Source: Prostheceraeus crozeri
Taxonomy: Eukaryota; Platyhelminthes; Polycladida; Euryleptidae
Direction of reading: 5' to 3'
NCBI GenBank assembly: GCA_907163375.1
Contig: CAJQUW010016963.1
Span: 161,296-225,295 of the forward strand
Length of the DNA: 64,000 bases
Made by a program: the position numbers and the translations under genes. The first letter of the stretch is position 1. Every line of letters begins with the position of its first letter. Of this stretch, positions 1 through 9,490 are shown piece after piece. The notes under the pieces are model-generated. The model was not told the origin of the DNA. It saw only the letters and a list, made by a program, of their open reading frames with translations, and made no database searches.

Positions 1-395
1 CGTATTAACTTTCCGCTATTATTTCAATGGACGCATGTGCATTAAGTCTTGTTCACACTTAGCAGGTCACTTGATCAATCAAATTTAATGATGAAGTATT
101 AGCATGTGGTTGTAGTCAATGAGAAACAAATCGTAAGCGGACAATGTTTCATACCATTTGATAAATTGGTTGACCTCCATAAAATGAATGAGCAAGTAGT
201 TCGACCTCTAACTTATTTTTTTCACAAATTGCGATATGTTACTAAAATTCTGGTTCTTCCTCTACAGTATAAACGAAAAATTGAGTTTGTAGTGCAAATA
301 CTTACTGAGAAATCTTGACTTGAAACCCGATTAAGACTTTTGAGTCACCCTGTATATTATTAAATATTTTTTGTAATTTTTTAATTTTTCAATAT
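1..395. other. Intergenic, no gene recognised
   Basis: AT-rich DNA with a short open frame at 106-318 that resembles nothing I know and has no visible splice or promoter context. A sequence near 345 (GAGTCACCCTGTATATTA) looks like a transposon terminus, but no partner end was found. Confidence 0.4.
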
Positions 396-1256
396 TTTAA
401 TTTTGATGTTCTTTGTTATTTCTGATTTGTATAAAGAGATTTCCCTTTCATATTTCTTCCGACTTTTCCGCTCTTTTGCATTTCTAACAAGTTTTTCATT
501 TCGGTATCCCTCGAAATCCTCTTTCAAGCATCGCCTAATGATTTTGCAGACGACTAGATGATTCTAGATGATCTGCACTGTTTCTTTTCATGTTTTTCCG
601 TTTTTCTAATCATTTCTTCGTTTCCTCGGATATCCTACCTTCTGTTTCTTTTGGGTTTGATACTTTCGCATTCTTTATGCGCTTCTTCAATGTCTGTATT
701 AGGGATTCATAGTCTTCTTCAATATCATTAAATTAGTCCCAATTTTCTTTTGTAATGGGTACTTTCAATTCTGACTTTTCATCTGACTAGGCGGTGATCG
801 CTGCCGGTGTTGAACGGTGCAGCGACTGACACTTTGTGTAGAATTAGTCGTTTGCCTACCATGATGTAGCCAATTTCATTTCGGTACTTATCGTTCGGTG
901 AGGTCCATGTCCATCTCTTCTTCATATTCTTCTTGAATAAGCTGTTTCCTTTGTAAAGTCTGTTTGTTTCAGCCATTGTGACTAAACGTCCTCCTCTCTG
1001 TCTTTCGCCGAGTCCGTATTTACCTGCGTATCTTTTGCCGTGTTGTCCTTTTCCACTTTTACGTTTAAGTTTCCCATCGGTATTGTGTATGCTGTCTTTG
1101 GTGTTAGATATTGATCTATCTCTTGGCAAAACTCCTCAACTTCGTCATCGTCTGCAGCGTTGGTGGGAGCATATGCTATGCATGTATGATCTTGATGGTC
1201 ACCTGTTGGGTATCATGGAGGCAGCAATCTCATCGAAACTGATGCAAAAACATTGA
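396..1256 (-). mobile_element. LINE endonuclease fragment, RTE-like, degraded
   Basis: Read on the minus strand, this is part of the apurinic-type endonuclease of a LINE ORF2. The open frame at 779-1129 contains KYGLGERQRGGRLV, then KRWTWTSP, RNEIGYIMV and the terminal SDHRLV. That order is typical of the second half of an RTE or craniofacial-development-protein-2-like endonuclease. The preceding part (YAPTNAADDDEVEEF) is read from about 1130-1210 in another frame, so there is a frameshift near 1000-1130. Downstream, around 400-780, a Lys/Glu-rich linker with several stops matches the spacer before the reverse transcriptase, which is absent. This is a dead, 5'- and 3'-truncated copy. Placement in the RTE clade comes from motif recall, not from a search. 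Confidence 0.7.
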
Positions 1257-1420
1257 TAAATACTTCAATTTTATAAAAAATTATTATTTGAAAAAAATAA
1301 TATTTTGAAAAATTCAAATCAGAAAATGTATGTGGGGATATAGGCCGATCACTCATCTTAGACATGTTCGTGACCCAACTTTAGAATCAGTAGGTAGTAG
1401 GTAGAACTTTGTCTAAAATT

Positions 1421-1652
1421 TTTGTTATAGAGGTAATTTTGGACGTAGAAAACGAATCTGTGATCAAAATTTAGAAATTTGTTGAGGAAGTAGGCCTACT
1501 AGCAATTGGGATATAAAAACGAGCCTACCTAGCTCATATGGTCTCGGTATATAGACATATAGTGTCCTAAAATTAGTAATTTAGAGGTGTTTTTAGTCGT
1601 AGAAAACAATTATGTAATCAGAATCTCCATGATTGTTGAGGAAATAGGCCTG
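1421..1652. repeat. Diverged tandem duplication, about 150 bp unit
   Basis: Two diverged copies share the blocks 'GTAGAAAAC', 'TTGTTGAGGAA' and 'TAGGCCT', at about 1421-1500 and 1572-1652. No coding content was seen. The rest of 1257-2075 is AT-rich DNA without a recognisable gene. Confidence 0.5.
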
Positions 1653-2075
1653 CGTGATTGTTGGGATCAGTAGGCCCTGCGTGATTAACCGTAATGCCTC
1701 ATTAATAGCATTATAACTTTCAAAAAGTAGGATTTATGTTGTTTTAGGAGTCGGAATTGTACATTCCATCATAATTTCGTTACCTAATGGGAAAGTCAGT
1801 TCATTTGATAATTACGGTTGAGATTTTAAGAATTAAGACTATTGTTACTGCAACAAGTGCTTGAATATACGTTGATATATAAGATATCAATTATACAGTC
1901 TATTCCAATATTATTGTAATTAATTTTTGGGCTCAATAGACTACAAAAAGCATTTTACAAGCGACTAAAGTAAGTTTGCTACACTGAAATAGACATTTCG
2001 CTAAATTACATGTTTTTGTTTAACCGCATCAAATATAATTTTGTTTAACACCAAACCATTTATAAAAGCGACAGC

Positions 2076-2502
2076 TGTAACCCCTGGAAAAATTAGCCAA
2101 CTTAAAAGTTGTTTAAGTAGGCTAATTTTTATTATTGGCAATCTGGCGCGATCTAGGTAAGATCGAAGGGACACTTTCAGTTTCTGATTTTGTGATCTGA
2201 TACTGTGAACGACCGAATTGATAGACGAGATTGCGAACTTACAAAATACCGAGGCGAACACTGATTCGCTGACAAACGAGGCAACTCGTTTGTCTCTTAC
2301 GGCTTCGGTGGAACACCGAGCCGGAAAAGGGCAGCCAGCCAGCTCGCCCAGTACAGCCAGTTCGGCTGTAGGTACCGCCCCCAGGGTATTTGGGGAGTCG
2401 GGGAAGGAGAGCGCCGGGCAGCGCCTCTCACGGAGACAGCTGCTGGTGCTATCGGGCTGCACCCAACAACCTCTGAGGTGAGTACCAGGCACTATGGTTA
2501 CA
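2076..2502 (+). repeat. 5' LTR of the gypsy element
   Basis: It starts TGTAACCCC, ends GGTTACA, and is 427 bp, the same length as the 3' copy. It has no ATG before position 2493, yet a frame stays open from 2218 to 2478. A strong splice-donor sequence, CTGAG|GTGAGT, lies at 2477/2478 near the downstream end. Confidence 0.95.
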
Positions 2503-2503
2503 T

Positions 2504-2521
2504 TGGTGTCAGAAGTGGGAT
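2504..2521 (+). other. Primer-binding site, tRNA-Leu type
   Basis: TGGTGTCAGAAGTGGGAT lies 1 nt after the 5' LTR. It is complementary to the 3' end (with CCA) of metazoan tRNA-Leu of the CAA type as I recall it. Confidence 0.75.
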
Positions 2522-2594
2522 ACGACAATCCGCCCCGACCGTACCCACGGGTTACTCTAGTTCTGAGAGTAGTAGTGGTTTCGGGCCGAAGCAA

Positions 2595-3700
2595 ATGGCC
2601 ACTCCCAGGGAATATCAACGTTTTTCCCTGAACAATTTCCCCACCTTTAGAGGTGGTGATTTTGGTCTTTACTACCTTCGTCTGAAGGGCGTGTTGGAAA
2701 CATACCCTCCTGACGAAAGGAAGTTCCAGCTATTCGCCAAGTTAGACGACGAGGCGTTTAGTTTGGTTTGTAGTGCCCAATCGCGAGGCATTACCGATCT
2801 GGACGAGATTGTCTTGGAATTACTCAAGGCATATCCTATTCCAGTTAAACCGGATTTTAGCCATGTTACGATCCGGAGGGGACAAGGGGAAATGTATTCC
2901 CGCCTGTCTCTTAAAAATTATACCCCGTTCTATCGGGGGAATTTTACGCGCTGGTACGAACAGATCGTGCGCGTATTAGCCTCGTATCCACCCGAGGAAA
3001 GAGTGGACCAGCTAAGCAGCAAACTCGGAGGCGAAGCCCTTGGGTTTGTGGCAGATGTGTTGGCTCCAGAGAGAAGGACCTTGGAAAGGGTTGTCTCGTT
3101 TTTGAAACGGGAATATTCTCCTGACGTCCCTACTGAAGTTGCCCGGGAGGACTTCTACAGTAGGAAACAGAAGCCGAGCGAGTCTGTCACGGCTTTCTAT
3201 GGTAAACTGAGAACCTTGGGCACTCAGGCGTTCCCAAATCTTCCAGAGGAGGAGCTGGAGGACGTCATCCGCGACCGTTTGGTGCGAGGCTTGGCCGACG
3301 AAAATGGCGGGCTACATCTCACGCTAAACCCGAAGGCGTCTATCTCCGATGTCCTGGACACGGTGGCTTCGGTAGACACTTTCTTCAGTCGTCGGAAGAA
3401 AGACCGGGGACCTGGGACAGCGGGGATTATCGCCGCCGAGCTGACTCCCCGTCGGACCGGAAGGTAGGGTTTCACTTACCGTATGCCGGGGATAAGGAGA
3501 AGTCTCGTAGCCCCTCGCCGTATAGGGACGCGAGACGGCCGGTAGATAAGCCGGAATATAGTCCTAAGCCTAGGCCTAGGAATTTCAGCCCGTCTCCTGT
3601 GATTCGGGAGCCAACGAATGCTTCAGCGTTCGTTTGTTACCATTGCGGCCGGGGAGGTCACATCAAAAGAAATTGTCCGTTCCGTAATTTAAACGGATAG
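2595..3700 (+). CDS. gag of the gypsy element (capsid and zinc knuckle)
   Basis: Gag packages the element RNA into cytoplasmic particles. I take the ATG at 2595 (MATPREYQRF) as start, since the frame further upstream lacks an ATG. The frame holds two similar helical blocks (PTFRGGDFGLYYLRL and PFYRGNFTRWYEQIVRVL), each followed by a 'YPP(D/E)ER' segment, so the capsid region seems to contain an internal duplication. A retrotransposon-gag-like stretch follows (REDFYSRKQKPSESVTAFY, LRTLGTQAFP). A CCHC zinc knuckle (CYHCGRGGHIKRNC) lies at 3635-3675, just before a stop at 3700. Capsid and knuckle are not in the same frame; whether this is one break or the family's frameshifting I leave open. Confidence 0.8.
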
Positions 3701-3789
3701 ACGGGGCCAGCGAGAGTGAGAAGATAATCCGCATTTCTTCTCAGACTGGTCCCGGGAATCTTGTCGAAGTAGCTTGTCGGAGCGGGCCG

Positions 3790-6700
3790 GTGTGGGCCCT
3801 CCTGGACACTGGAGCTGATCGATGTGTGGTAAGCTCTAGCTACGCTGCCGCCAACGGAGCCATTGAGCCGTTACGGGAAATCGACCAGAGGCTTCGTCTG
3901 AAGGCTGCGAATTCTTGCTCTCTCACCATTAAAGGGATGGTAGAGCTCACCTTCCGAATGGCCGGAACGCAGTGGACGCACTTGTTTGTAGTTTGTGAAG
4001 AGCTGAACCAACCTATGATCTTAGGTATGGACTTCATGGAGCTTCACGGGGCAAATATCAGGTGCGACCTAGGACTGGCCAGTTTTGGCAGGGAGGTTTG
4101 GACCACAGCGCTGAAGAAAAAAGGAAGCCCACCGTCAGCAGAAATTTTTCTGAACCAGCGGGTAACTGTTCCGGAGCGTTCCGCTATGTACGCTGGGGTG
4201 CATCTGCGCAAGCAGTCAGCAAAATTTGATGTTTTAGGCATTACGACGGCCGAGCCGGAATTGTTGGCAGAAGGTCTCCAAATTGCCAACGGAATTGTGA
4301 TGCCTCATGATAGAGGCATGGTCATCAATATCTTAAATGTCACGGATTCCCCCATAACCCTGGAGGAGGGTGAAGTAGTGGGCAACTTTTCTCCTATCGA
4401 GGAGATAAAAGTTTTAACGGATCAGCCGGTGGAAGGGCATGTCCAATCAAACGTGCAAGCCGCGATCGATCGGGTCAAAGCCGAGAAGCTGAACCCCCGA
4501 GACGAACGTAGAGCTGTCAATCTTTTAAAAGAGTTCTCCGACGTGTTCGTGGAGGACGGCAAGCCTCTGGGTCGTACTACACTTCTGTATCACAAGATTG
4601 ATACGGGTGCCAATCCTCCAGTCAAGATAAGGGGAAGACGCGTTCCTCCGCATCAGCGAAAGGATGTCGACACGATGCTGGACGATATGATGCAGGAGGA
4701 TATCATCCGCCCCAGCCAGAGTCCTTGGTCTAGCCCCATCTTGCTAGTGAAAAAGAGAGACGGTTCGTTGCGATGCTGTGTTGATTTCAGGAAATTGAAC
4801 GATATCACATTGCGCGACGCCTACCCGCTGCCCAGAGTTGATGAAAGCCTTGATGCCCTGGCGGGATCAAAGTTCTTCACGGTCCTGGATTTGAAGGCGG
4901 GGTATTGGCAGGTACCTTTAGATCATGTATCAAAGGCCAAGACTGCCTTCTCGACTCATCGGGGACTGTTCGAGTTCAATGTTTTGCCCATGGGCTTGGC
5001 TAACGGGCCAGCCGTTTTTGCGCGGCTGATGAACAATGTCTTGGCTGGGCTGACTTGGAAGGCTTGCCTGGTGTACCTAGACGATACCATCGTGATTGGG
5101 CGGGATTTCGATGAGCACGTAGATAACTTGCGAGCGGTGCTGCAACGGTTCCGGCGTGCAAATCTCCAGCTTAATCCGAAGAAATGTCAGTGGTTCAGAT
5201 CAGAGGTCCGTTATTTAGGGCACCTGGTATCTGATAACGGGGTAAAGACTGATCCCGAGACTGCTGAAAAAGTATGGAACTGGCCTAAACCAGAGTCACA
5301 GCGGGAGCTGAGGGGCTTTTTGGGCTTGTGCAATTACTACCGGAAATTTATTCGAGGCTACGCGAAGATAGCAGAGCCGTTGCACCGGCTCACCGGTAAG
5401 TATGTTAAATTTCAATGGACGGATAAATGCGAGCATGCATTCCAGACACTCCGTCAGGTGCTATGCCAAGCACCCATTCTCTCGCTACCGGATTTTTCAC
5501 AGGCGAGTGGAAGATTCGTCCTGGACACAGATGCTTCGGACGTCGCCATTGGGGCTGTCTTGTCGCAGGAACAGTCAGACGGAACCGAGCGGGTAATAGC
5601 CTACGGTAGTAAATGCCTGAATAAGGCAGAGAGAAATTACTGCGTTACCAGACGCGAGATGCTAGCCATGGTGCATTTTATGAAGGATTTCCGGGCCTAT
5701 TTATTGGGGAAGAAATTCCTGCTGCGTACGGATCACAACGCGCTTACGTGGCTGCAGTCTTTCAAAGATCCTACTGGCCAAGTCGCGAGGTGGCTACAAC
5801 GGCTTCAGGAATTTGATTATGTCACCGAATATCGGAGCAACCCCAAGCACACCAACGCCGACGCTCTTTCTCGTCGGCCCCCTAGGAACCATGGCAACTG
5901 CCCTTCGTGCGGTCCGACGGGTAATTCTGGAATCAAGGGATTAGGACAGCTCAATGCCATAACTTGGAACTACGGCTGGACTAAAGAGGACTTGCAGGAG
6001 GTCCAGCGCAGTCATCCAGCAATCTCCCACGTCTTGGCGTGGTTGAGACAACAAAGAAGACAGCCCCCTGATCTGCAACACCCCGAGGCAATTCCAGAGC
6101 TTCCTGAAATGATAAAGAACTGGGAAAAGTTCTGCATCCGTGACGAATTACTGCATATTCGTAAAAGAGGAGATGTGTATTGTCGAGTGGTCTTGCCCCC
6201 AATTTGGAGGGATCAAGCCCTTAGACAGTGCCATAACGAGCCGGCAGGAGGGCATATGGGAAAAGAATCCACGTATCAAAAGATCCGGCTGCGGTTCTGG
6301 TGGCCGAGTATGCTGGAGGACGTTGGCAAGTGGGTTGATACTTGCGGTACCTGCGGGCAGATTCGGGGCCCCAACCCTCGCATTCGAGCCCCCTTGAAGC
6401 CCTTGGAAACGGGCGATCCTTTCAGTCGGCTATCGGTCGATATAATTGGCCCGCTTCAGCGGACGAAGAACGGATACCGTTTTATCCTCACCATGGTGGA
6501 TGCGTTCACGAAGTGGGCAGAAGCTGTGCCGCTCAAGGATCATACAGCTAAGTCGGTGGCCACCGCTATCCTTCAAACATGGACAGCGAGGTTTGGTACA
6601 CCGAAAGAAATTCTGTCCGATCAAGGCGCCGAATTTGAATCGGCGGTGTTTCGGAATATTTGCCGTATCCTGGGGATTCAGAAGCTGAGATCCAGCCCCT

Positions 6701-8943
6701 ATCATCCTATGGGAAACGGGGGCGTCGAAAGAATGAATCGTACCCTGAAGAATTTGCTGTTGGCACACGCGGCCAAGGATCGGCATGAATGGGATCAGAC
6801 TTTGCCTTTCTGTTTGTGGGCCTACCGGTCAAATATCCACCATTCAACGGGGTATTCGCCAGCCCGTTTGACGATGGGCCGCGAAATGCGATTCCCTATC
6901 GACATTCTGCTCGAATCGTCGGATTCTGATAATACCGAAGCCGAAGATTATGCCGACTGGGTCAAGGCCAGCGTGCAAGCGGCCTCCCGTTCGGCCAAAG
7001 AAAATCTGATAGCAGCCAAGCAGCACCAGAAAAAGTCTTATGACCACCGAGCTACCTCAGTCCCCGTCTATGAAGCTGGGGATTTGGTATGGCTGCATAA
7101 TACCGCGGTCCCTCAGGGTTCCTCTGCAAAACTTACGCGCCCGTGGCACGGGCCTTACATTATTACAAGAGTAATTAGCTCCACTAACATGGAGATTCGA
7201 GATCCCTCGTCTGCTGGCCGTAGGACTGTTGTCCATGTTAACCGGCTCAAACCTTGTCCGAATGACATTCGGTTGGAGGAGGGGCCAGTCAACCGCCCCG
7301 CGCCGCAGGTGGTGCAGGTGCCGATCGATAGTGTACCACCGATAGGGCAGGAAGTCACCATCACCCCAGTTCGGAGTGCTGACGGCGACCACCACTTTTC
7401 TTTTGTTCCTTTGCAGGAGCCGGAGCTGATGGAGGTGAAGGTCGAGCCCAGCGAAGCGGACACCGACCAGACGCGACCGGCCCCCGGGGAGATCGGCGAC
7501 GAAACGCGGAAGCTGTGGGGTTCCCAGCATGCCGACCACCTGATGTTCGGAAGGCAGATAAATTGCTATCTGTCTTTCGCTCATCCGGACGCTCGACCGT
7601 GGATGAAGGCGGTAGGCGAAGAGGCTGTGAGGCACGTGTGCCGGTTCTACGAGATCCGGTCAAAGGCCAAGAACGAGGACAGGCGTTCTACGGCCTCAGA
7701 GGAGCGGTTGTCCTCGATCGAACGGCGGCTGAAGGGCTGGATGGACCACCACCAGTTCAGCTCGGAAGACCGAGAGGTCTTGCTAGCCGGTGTATCGAGG
7801 AGCCGTCGAGTTTTGCAGGAGCAGCACGAGCTGAGGGCAGCTCTGCTGAACCCTGCGCCAACGGTTTCAGCCGAAACCGGCGCTCCGCCGCAGTTAGCGA
7901 CGAGCGATCTTGCGGGCATGTTCCAGGCATTCATGGAATTCATGCAGCAGAACCGCCTAGTGACCACGCCAGTCACTACGGGTTCTACCGCTTCCACCGC
8001 TCCCGCCCAGTCTAGTTCGGCGGGGCCGAGCGTGGCACAGCCCATCTCGACCCAGCCTAACTCGGCTCGGCTTAAAGCGAGCGGGACCGCAACCGTGGCG
8101 TCTGTGGTAAGTAGGCCCACGAAGCGGCGACACCAACCGTACCACAAGACGGCTGGTGTCGTTAACCCTCCTCGAGTGGCATCCGAGGAGCCAGAGCTGC
8201 GTCGGCAGTGGGCGGAGGACTCGCCTACGCCCGAGCGCGAGAACTCCGAGCCCCAAGAGCCTTCGCGGAGTCGCCGCAAGCGACGAAGAGGGGGACGGCA
8301 GGCGGATCGTCCGCGGTCGAGTAACGGCGAGCCTCTTCGTGAGAGCAGCCGCAACAGGGTGACCTTTGCGGATGCGTTGCGAACGAGGCCGACGCGACCA
8401 AGGACCCCGTCTCCTCCTCCTCCAGCCTGTCCGATACTGGTAATCGGGGACTCGAATTATACGAAGTTCCCCTTTTCCGAGTATCCCTTCCGCTCGGTGT
8501 CGAGGGGCGGACTGCGACTCCAGGACACGCCGGACTGGACTCGTAAGTGCGCACCCAGACCTGACGGGATCAAGCTGATCCTGCTCGGAGTTGGGGTAAA
8601 CACCATGCCCGGAACCTCGAGGGAGGCGATCAGCACGGCATTCCGTCAGGTCGAGCACGAGCTGGACCGTCATTTCCCCGGAGTAACCAGGTGTTACTTG
8701 GAAGCTCCAGCAGGTAAGTTTTCAGGGGAAAAACGTGCCGTGGTTAGGGCCGTAAACGAGATCGCGCGAACTCGTTTCCTAAATGTGGATCTTCCCATTC
8801 CGATGTCGGTATGTGAGGATCCACATTTCTCGTCGTACGAGCGAAGGTTGGTGGCGTCTAATTCGATCAAGGCGGCTAAGAAGCTTGTCCGCTCTCTTAG
8901 CCACCTGCGCGATAGACCGTGGAACCCTCAGCCGAGACGGTAG
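3790..8943 (+). CDS. pol polyprotein of the gypsy element with long C-terminal extension
   Basis: One open frame of 1717 codons. An aspartic protease (LLDTGADRCVV) is at the extreme N-terminus, so the true start is probably upstream or shared with gag. Reverse transcriptase follows, with YLDD near residue 429 and the LPMGLANGPAVF block. RNase H (DTDASDVAIGAVLS) is near 579 and the H2C2 zinc region (GHMGKESTYQK ... CGTCGQ) around 810-870. The integrase core has Asp near 883, SDQGAEFE near 943 and its Glu near 980; a GPY/F-type tail (RPWHGPYIITRV) is near 1121. About 500 further residues follow without a stop: an acidic linker, a helical segment, a Pro/Arg-rich stretch and an SGNH-like domain. 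Gypsy pol normally ends soon after GPY/F, so the extension is the odd part. Confidence 0.93.
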   Translation: MWALLDTGADRCVVSSSYAAANGAIEPLREIDQRLRLKAANSCSLTIKGMVELTFRMAGTQWTHLFVVCEELNQPMILGMDFMELHGANIRCDLGLASFGREVWTTALKKKGSPPSAEIFLNQRVTVPERSAMYAGVHLRKQSAKFDVLGITTAEPELLAEGLQIANGIVMPHDRGMVINILNVTDSPITLEEGEVVGNFSPIEEIKVLTDQPVEGHVQSNVQAAIDRVKAEKLNPRDERRAVNLLKEFSDVFVEDGKPLGRTTLLYHKIDTGANPPVKIRGRRVPPHQRKDVDTMLDDMMQEDIIRPSQSPWSSPILLVKKRDGSLRCCVDFRKLNDITLRDAYPLPRVDESLDALAGSKFFTVLDLKAGYWQVPLDHVSKAKTAFSTHRGLFEFNVLPMGLANGPAVFARLMNNVLAGLTWKACLVYLDDTIVIGRDFDEHVDNLRAVLQRFRRANLQLNPKKCQWFRSEVRYLGHLVSDNGVKTDPETAEKVWNWPKPESQRELRGFLGLCNYYRKFIRGYAKIAEPLHRLTGKYVKFQWTDKCEHAFQTLRQVLCQAPILSLPDFSQASGRFVLDTDASDVAIGAVLSQEQSDGTERVIAYGSKCLNKAERNYCVTRREMLAMVHFMKDFRAYLLGKKFLLRTDHNALTWLQSFKDPTGQVARWLQRLQEFDYVTEYRSNPKHTNADALSRRPPRNHGNCPSCGPTGNSGIKGLGQLNAITWNYGWTKEDLQEVQRSHPAISHVLAWLRQQRRQPPDLQHPEAIPELPEMIKNWEKFCIRDELLHIRKRGDVYCRVVLPPIWRDQALRQCHNEPAGGHMGKESTYQKIRLRFWWPSMLEDVGKWVDTCGTCGQIRGPNPRIRAPLKPLETGDPFSRLSVDIIGPLQRTKNGYRFILTMVDAFTKWAEAVPLKDHTAKSVATAILQTWTARFGTPKEILSDQGAEFESAVFRNICRILGIQKLRSSPYHPMGNGGVERMNRTLKNLLLAHAAKDRHEWDQTLPFCLWAYRSNIHHSTGYSPARLTMGREMRFPIDILLESSDSDNTEAEDYADWVKASVQAASRSAKENLIAAKQHQKKSYDHRATSVPVYEAGDLVWLHNTAVPQGSSAKLTRPWHGPYIITRVISSTNMEIRDPSSAGRRTVVHVNRLKPCPNDIRLEEGPVNRPAPQVVQVPIDSVPPIGQEVTITPVRSADGDHHFSFVPLQEPELMEVKVEPSEADTDQTRPAPGEIGDETRKLWGSQHADHLMFGRQINCYLSFAHPDARPWMKAVGEEAVRHVCRFYEIRSKAKNEDRRSTASEERLSSIERRLKGWMDHHQFSSEDREVLLAGVSRSRRVLQEQHELRAALLNPAPTVSAETGAPPQLATSDLAGMFQAFMEFMQQNRLVTTPVTTGSTASTAPAQSSSAGPSVAQPISTQPNSARLKASGTATVASVVSRPTKRRHQPYHKTAGVVNPPRVASEEPELRRQWAEDSPTPERENSEPQEPSRSRRKRRRGGRQADRPRSSNGEPLRESSRNRVTFADALRTRPTRPRTPSPPPPACPILVIGDSNYTKFPFSEYPFRSVSRGGLRLQDTPDWTRKCAPRPDGIKLILLGVGVNTMPGTSREAISTAFRQVEHELDRHFPGVTRCYLEAPAGKFSGEKRAVVRAVNEIARTRFLNVDLPIPMSVCEDPHFSSYERRLVASNSIKAAKKLVRSLSHLRDRPWNPQPRR
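7429..8943 (+). CDS. env-position ORF with SGNH/GDSL-like hydrolase domain
   Basis: This is the C-terminal extension of pol, which may also be made from a spliced RNA. A polypyrimidine tract and acceptor (TTTGTTCCTTTGCAG) end at 7416, and the first in-frame ATG follows at 7429. The last 170 residues carry the SGNH-type signatures in order: block I ILVIGDSN (nucleophile Ser; 8440-8457), block III-like LLGVGVNTMPG (8578-8610), and block V DPHF with Asp and His (8818-8829). The middle holds a possible coiled-coil segment (RRVLQEQHELRAALL) and an Arg-rich stretch. SGNH esterase domains are known from ORF1 of CR1-type LINEs; I do not recall one downstream of gypsy integrase. The assignment rests on motif order only. 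It could instead be a degenerate, non-catalytic relative. Confidence 0.55.
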   Translation: MEVKVEPSEADTDQTRPAPGEIGDETRKLWGSQHADHLMFGRQINCYLSFAHPDARPWMKAVGEEAVRHVCRFYEIRSKAKNEDRRSTASEERLSSIERRLKGWMDHHQFSSEDREVLLAGVSRSRRVLQEQHELRAALLNPAPTVSAETGAPPQLATSDLAGMFQAFMEFMQQNRLVTTPVTTGSTASTAPAQSSSAGPSVAQPISTQPNSARLKASGTATVASVVSRPTKRRHQPYHKTAGVVNPPRVASEEPELRRQWAEDSPTPERENSEPQEPSRSRRKRRRGGRQADRPRSSNGEPLRESSRNRVTFADALRTRPTRPRTPSPPPPACPILVIGDSNYTKFPFSEYPFRSVSRGGLRLQDTPDWTRKCAPRPDGIKLILLGVGVNTMPGTSREAISTAFRQVEHELDRHFPGVTRCYLEAPAGKFSGEKRAVVRAVNEIARTRFLNVDLPIPMSVCEDPHFSSYERRLVASNSIKAAKKLVRSLSHLRDRPWNPQPRR

Positions 8944-9050
8944 GTATGAGCCTGGAGGGTAAGCCAGGCTACAGTTGCCGATGACGGGTCCCGTACCTGC
9001 CGCCATAGGTACGCAAGGCGCGGCTGACGCAGGAGCGTCAGAATTTTTGT

Positions 9051-9060
9051 AAGGGGGGGA
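9051..9060 (+). other. Polypurine tract
   Basis: AAGGGGGGGA ends 3 nt before the 3' LTR, as expected for plus-strand priming. Confidence 0.9.
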
Positions 9061-9063
9061 TAA

Positions 9064-9490
9064 TGTAACCCCTGGAAAAATTATCCAACTTAAAAGTTGT
9101 TTAAGTAGGCTAATTTTTATTATCGGCAATCTGGCGCGATCTAGGTAAGATCGAAGGGACACTTTCAGTTTCTGATTTTGTGATCTGATACTGTGAACGA
9201 CCGAATTGATAGACGAGATTGCGAACTTACAAAATACCGAGGCGAACACTGATTCGCTGACAAACGAGGCAACTCGTTTGTCTCTTACGGCTTCGGTGGA
9301 ACACCGAGCCGGAAAAGGGCAGCCAGCCAGCTCGCCCAGTACAGCCAGTTCGGCTGTAGGTACCGCCCCCAGGGTATTTGGGGAGTCGGGGAAGGAGAGC
9401 GCCGGGCAGCGCCTCTCACGGAGACAGCTGCTGGTGCTATCGGGCTGCACCCAACAACCTCTGAGGTGAGTACCAGGCACTATGGTTACA
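9064..9490 (+). repeat. 3' LTR of the gypsy element
   Basis: 427 bp, TGTAACCCC to GGTTACA, differing from the 5' copy at about 2 positions by eye. It is followed by CAGC, the right half of the target duplication. Confidence 0.95.

Larger units (their letters stand above)
2076..9490 (+). mobile_element. Ty3/gypsy-type LTR retrotransposon, nearly whole
   Basis: A 7.4-kb element bounded by two 427-bp LTRs (TGTAAC...GTTACA) and flanked on both sides by the 4-bp duplication CAGC. A primer-binding site directly follows the 5' LTR and a polypurine tract directly precedes the 3' LTR. The interior holds gag and one very long pol frame in the order protease, reverse transcriptase, RNase H, integrase, which is the Ty3/gypsy order. 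By eye the LTRs differ at only 2 positions, so the insertion is young. The element looks whole or nearly so, with at most about one break, in the gag region; a programmed frame change there is an alternative. Its GC content is much higher than that of the surrounding DNA. Confidence 0.95.

Noticed and set aside
340-365. Possible mariner-type terminus (GAGTCACCCTGTATATTA)
   Set aside because: No inverted partner or transposase nearby.
2001-2618. Long minus-strand frames over the LTRs (2001-2618, 8779-9480)
   Set aside because: They arise from the GC-rich LTR in the antisense frame; both copies share it and no domain is seen.
7057-8673. Several long minus-strand frames under the pol extension
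   Set aside because: Antisense shadows of a GC-rich open frame that itself carries the SGNH motifs.
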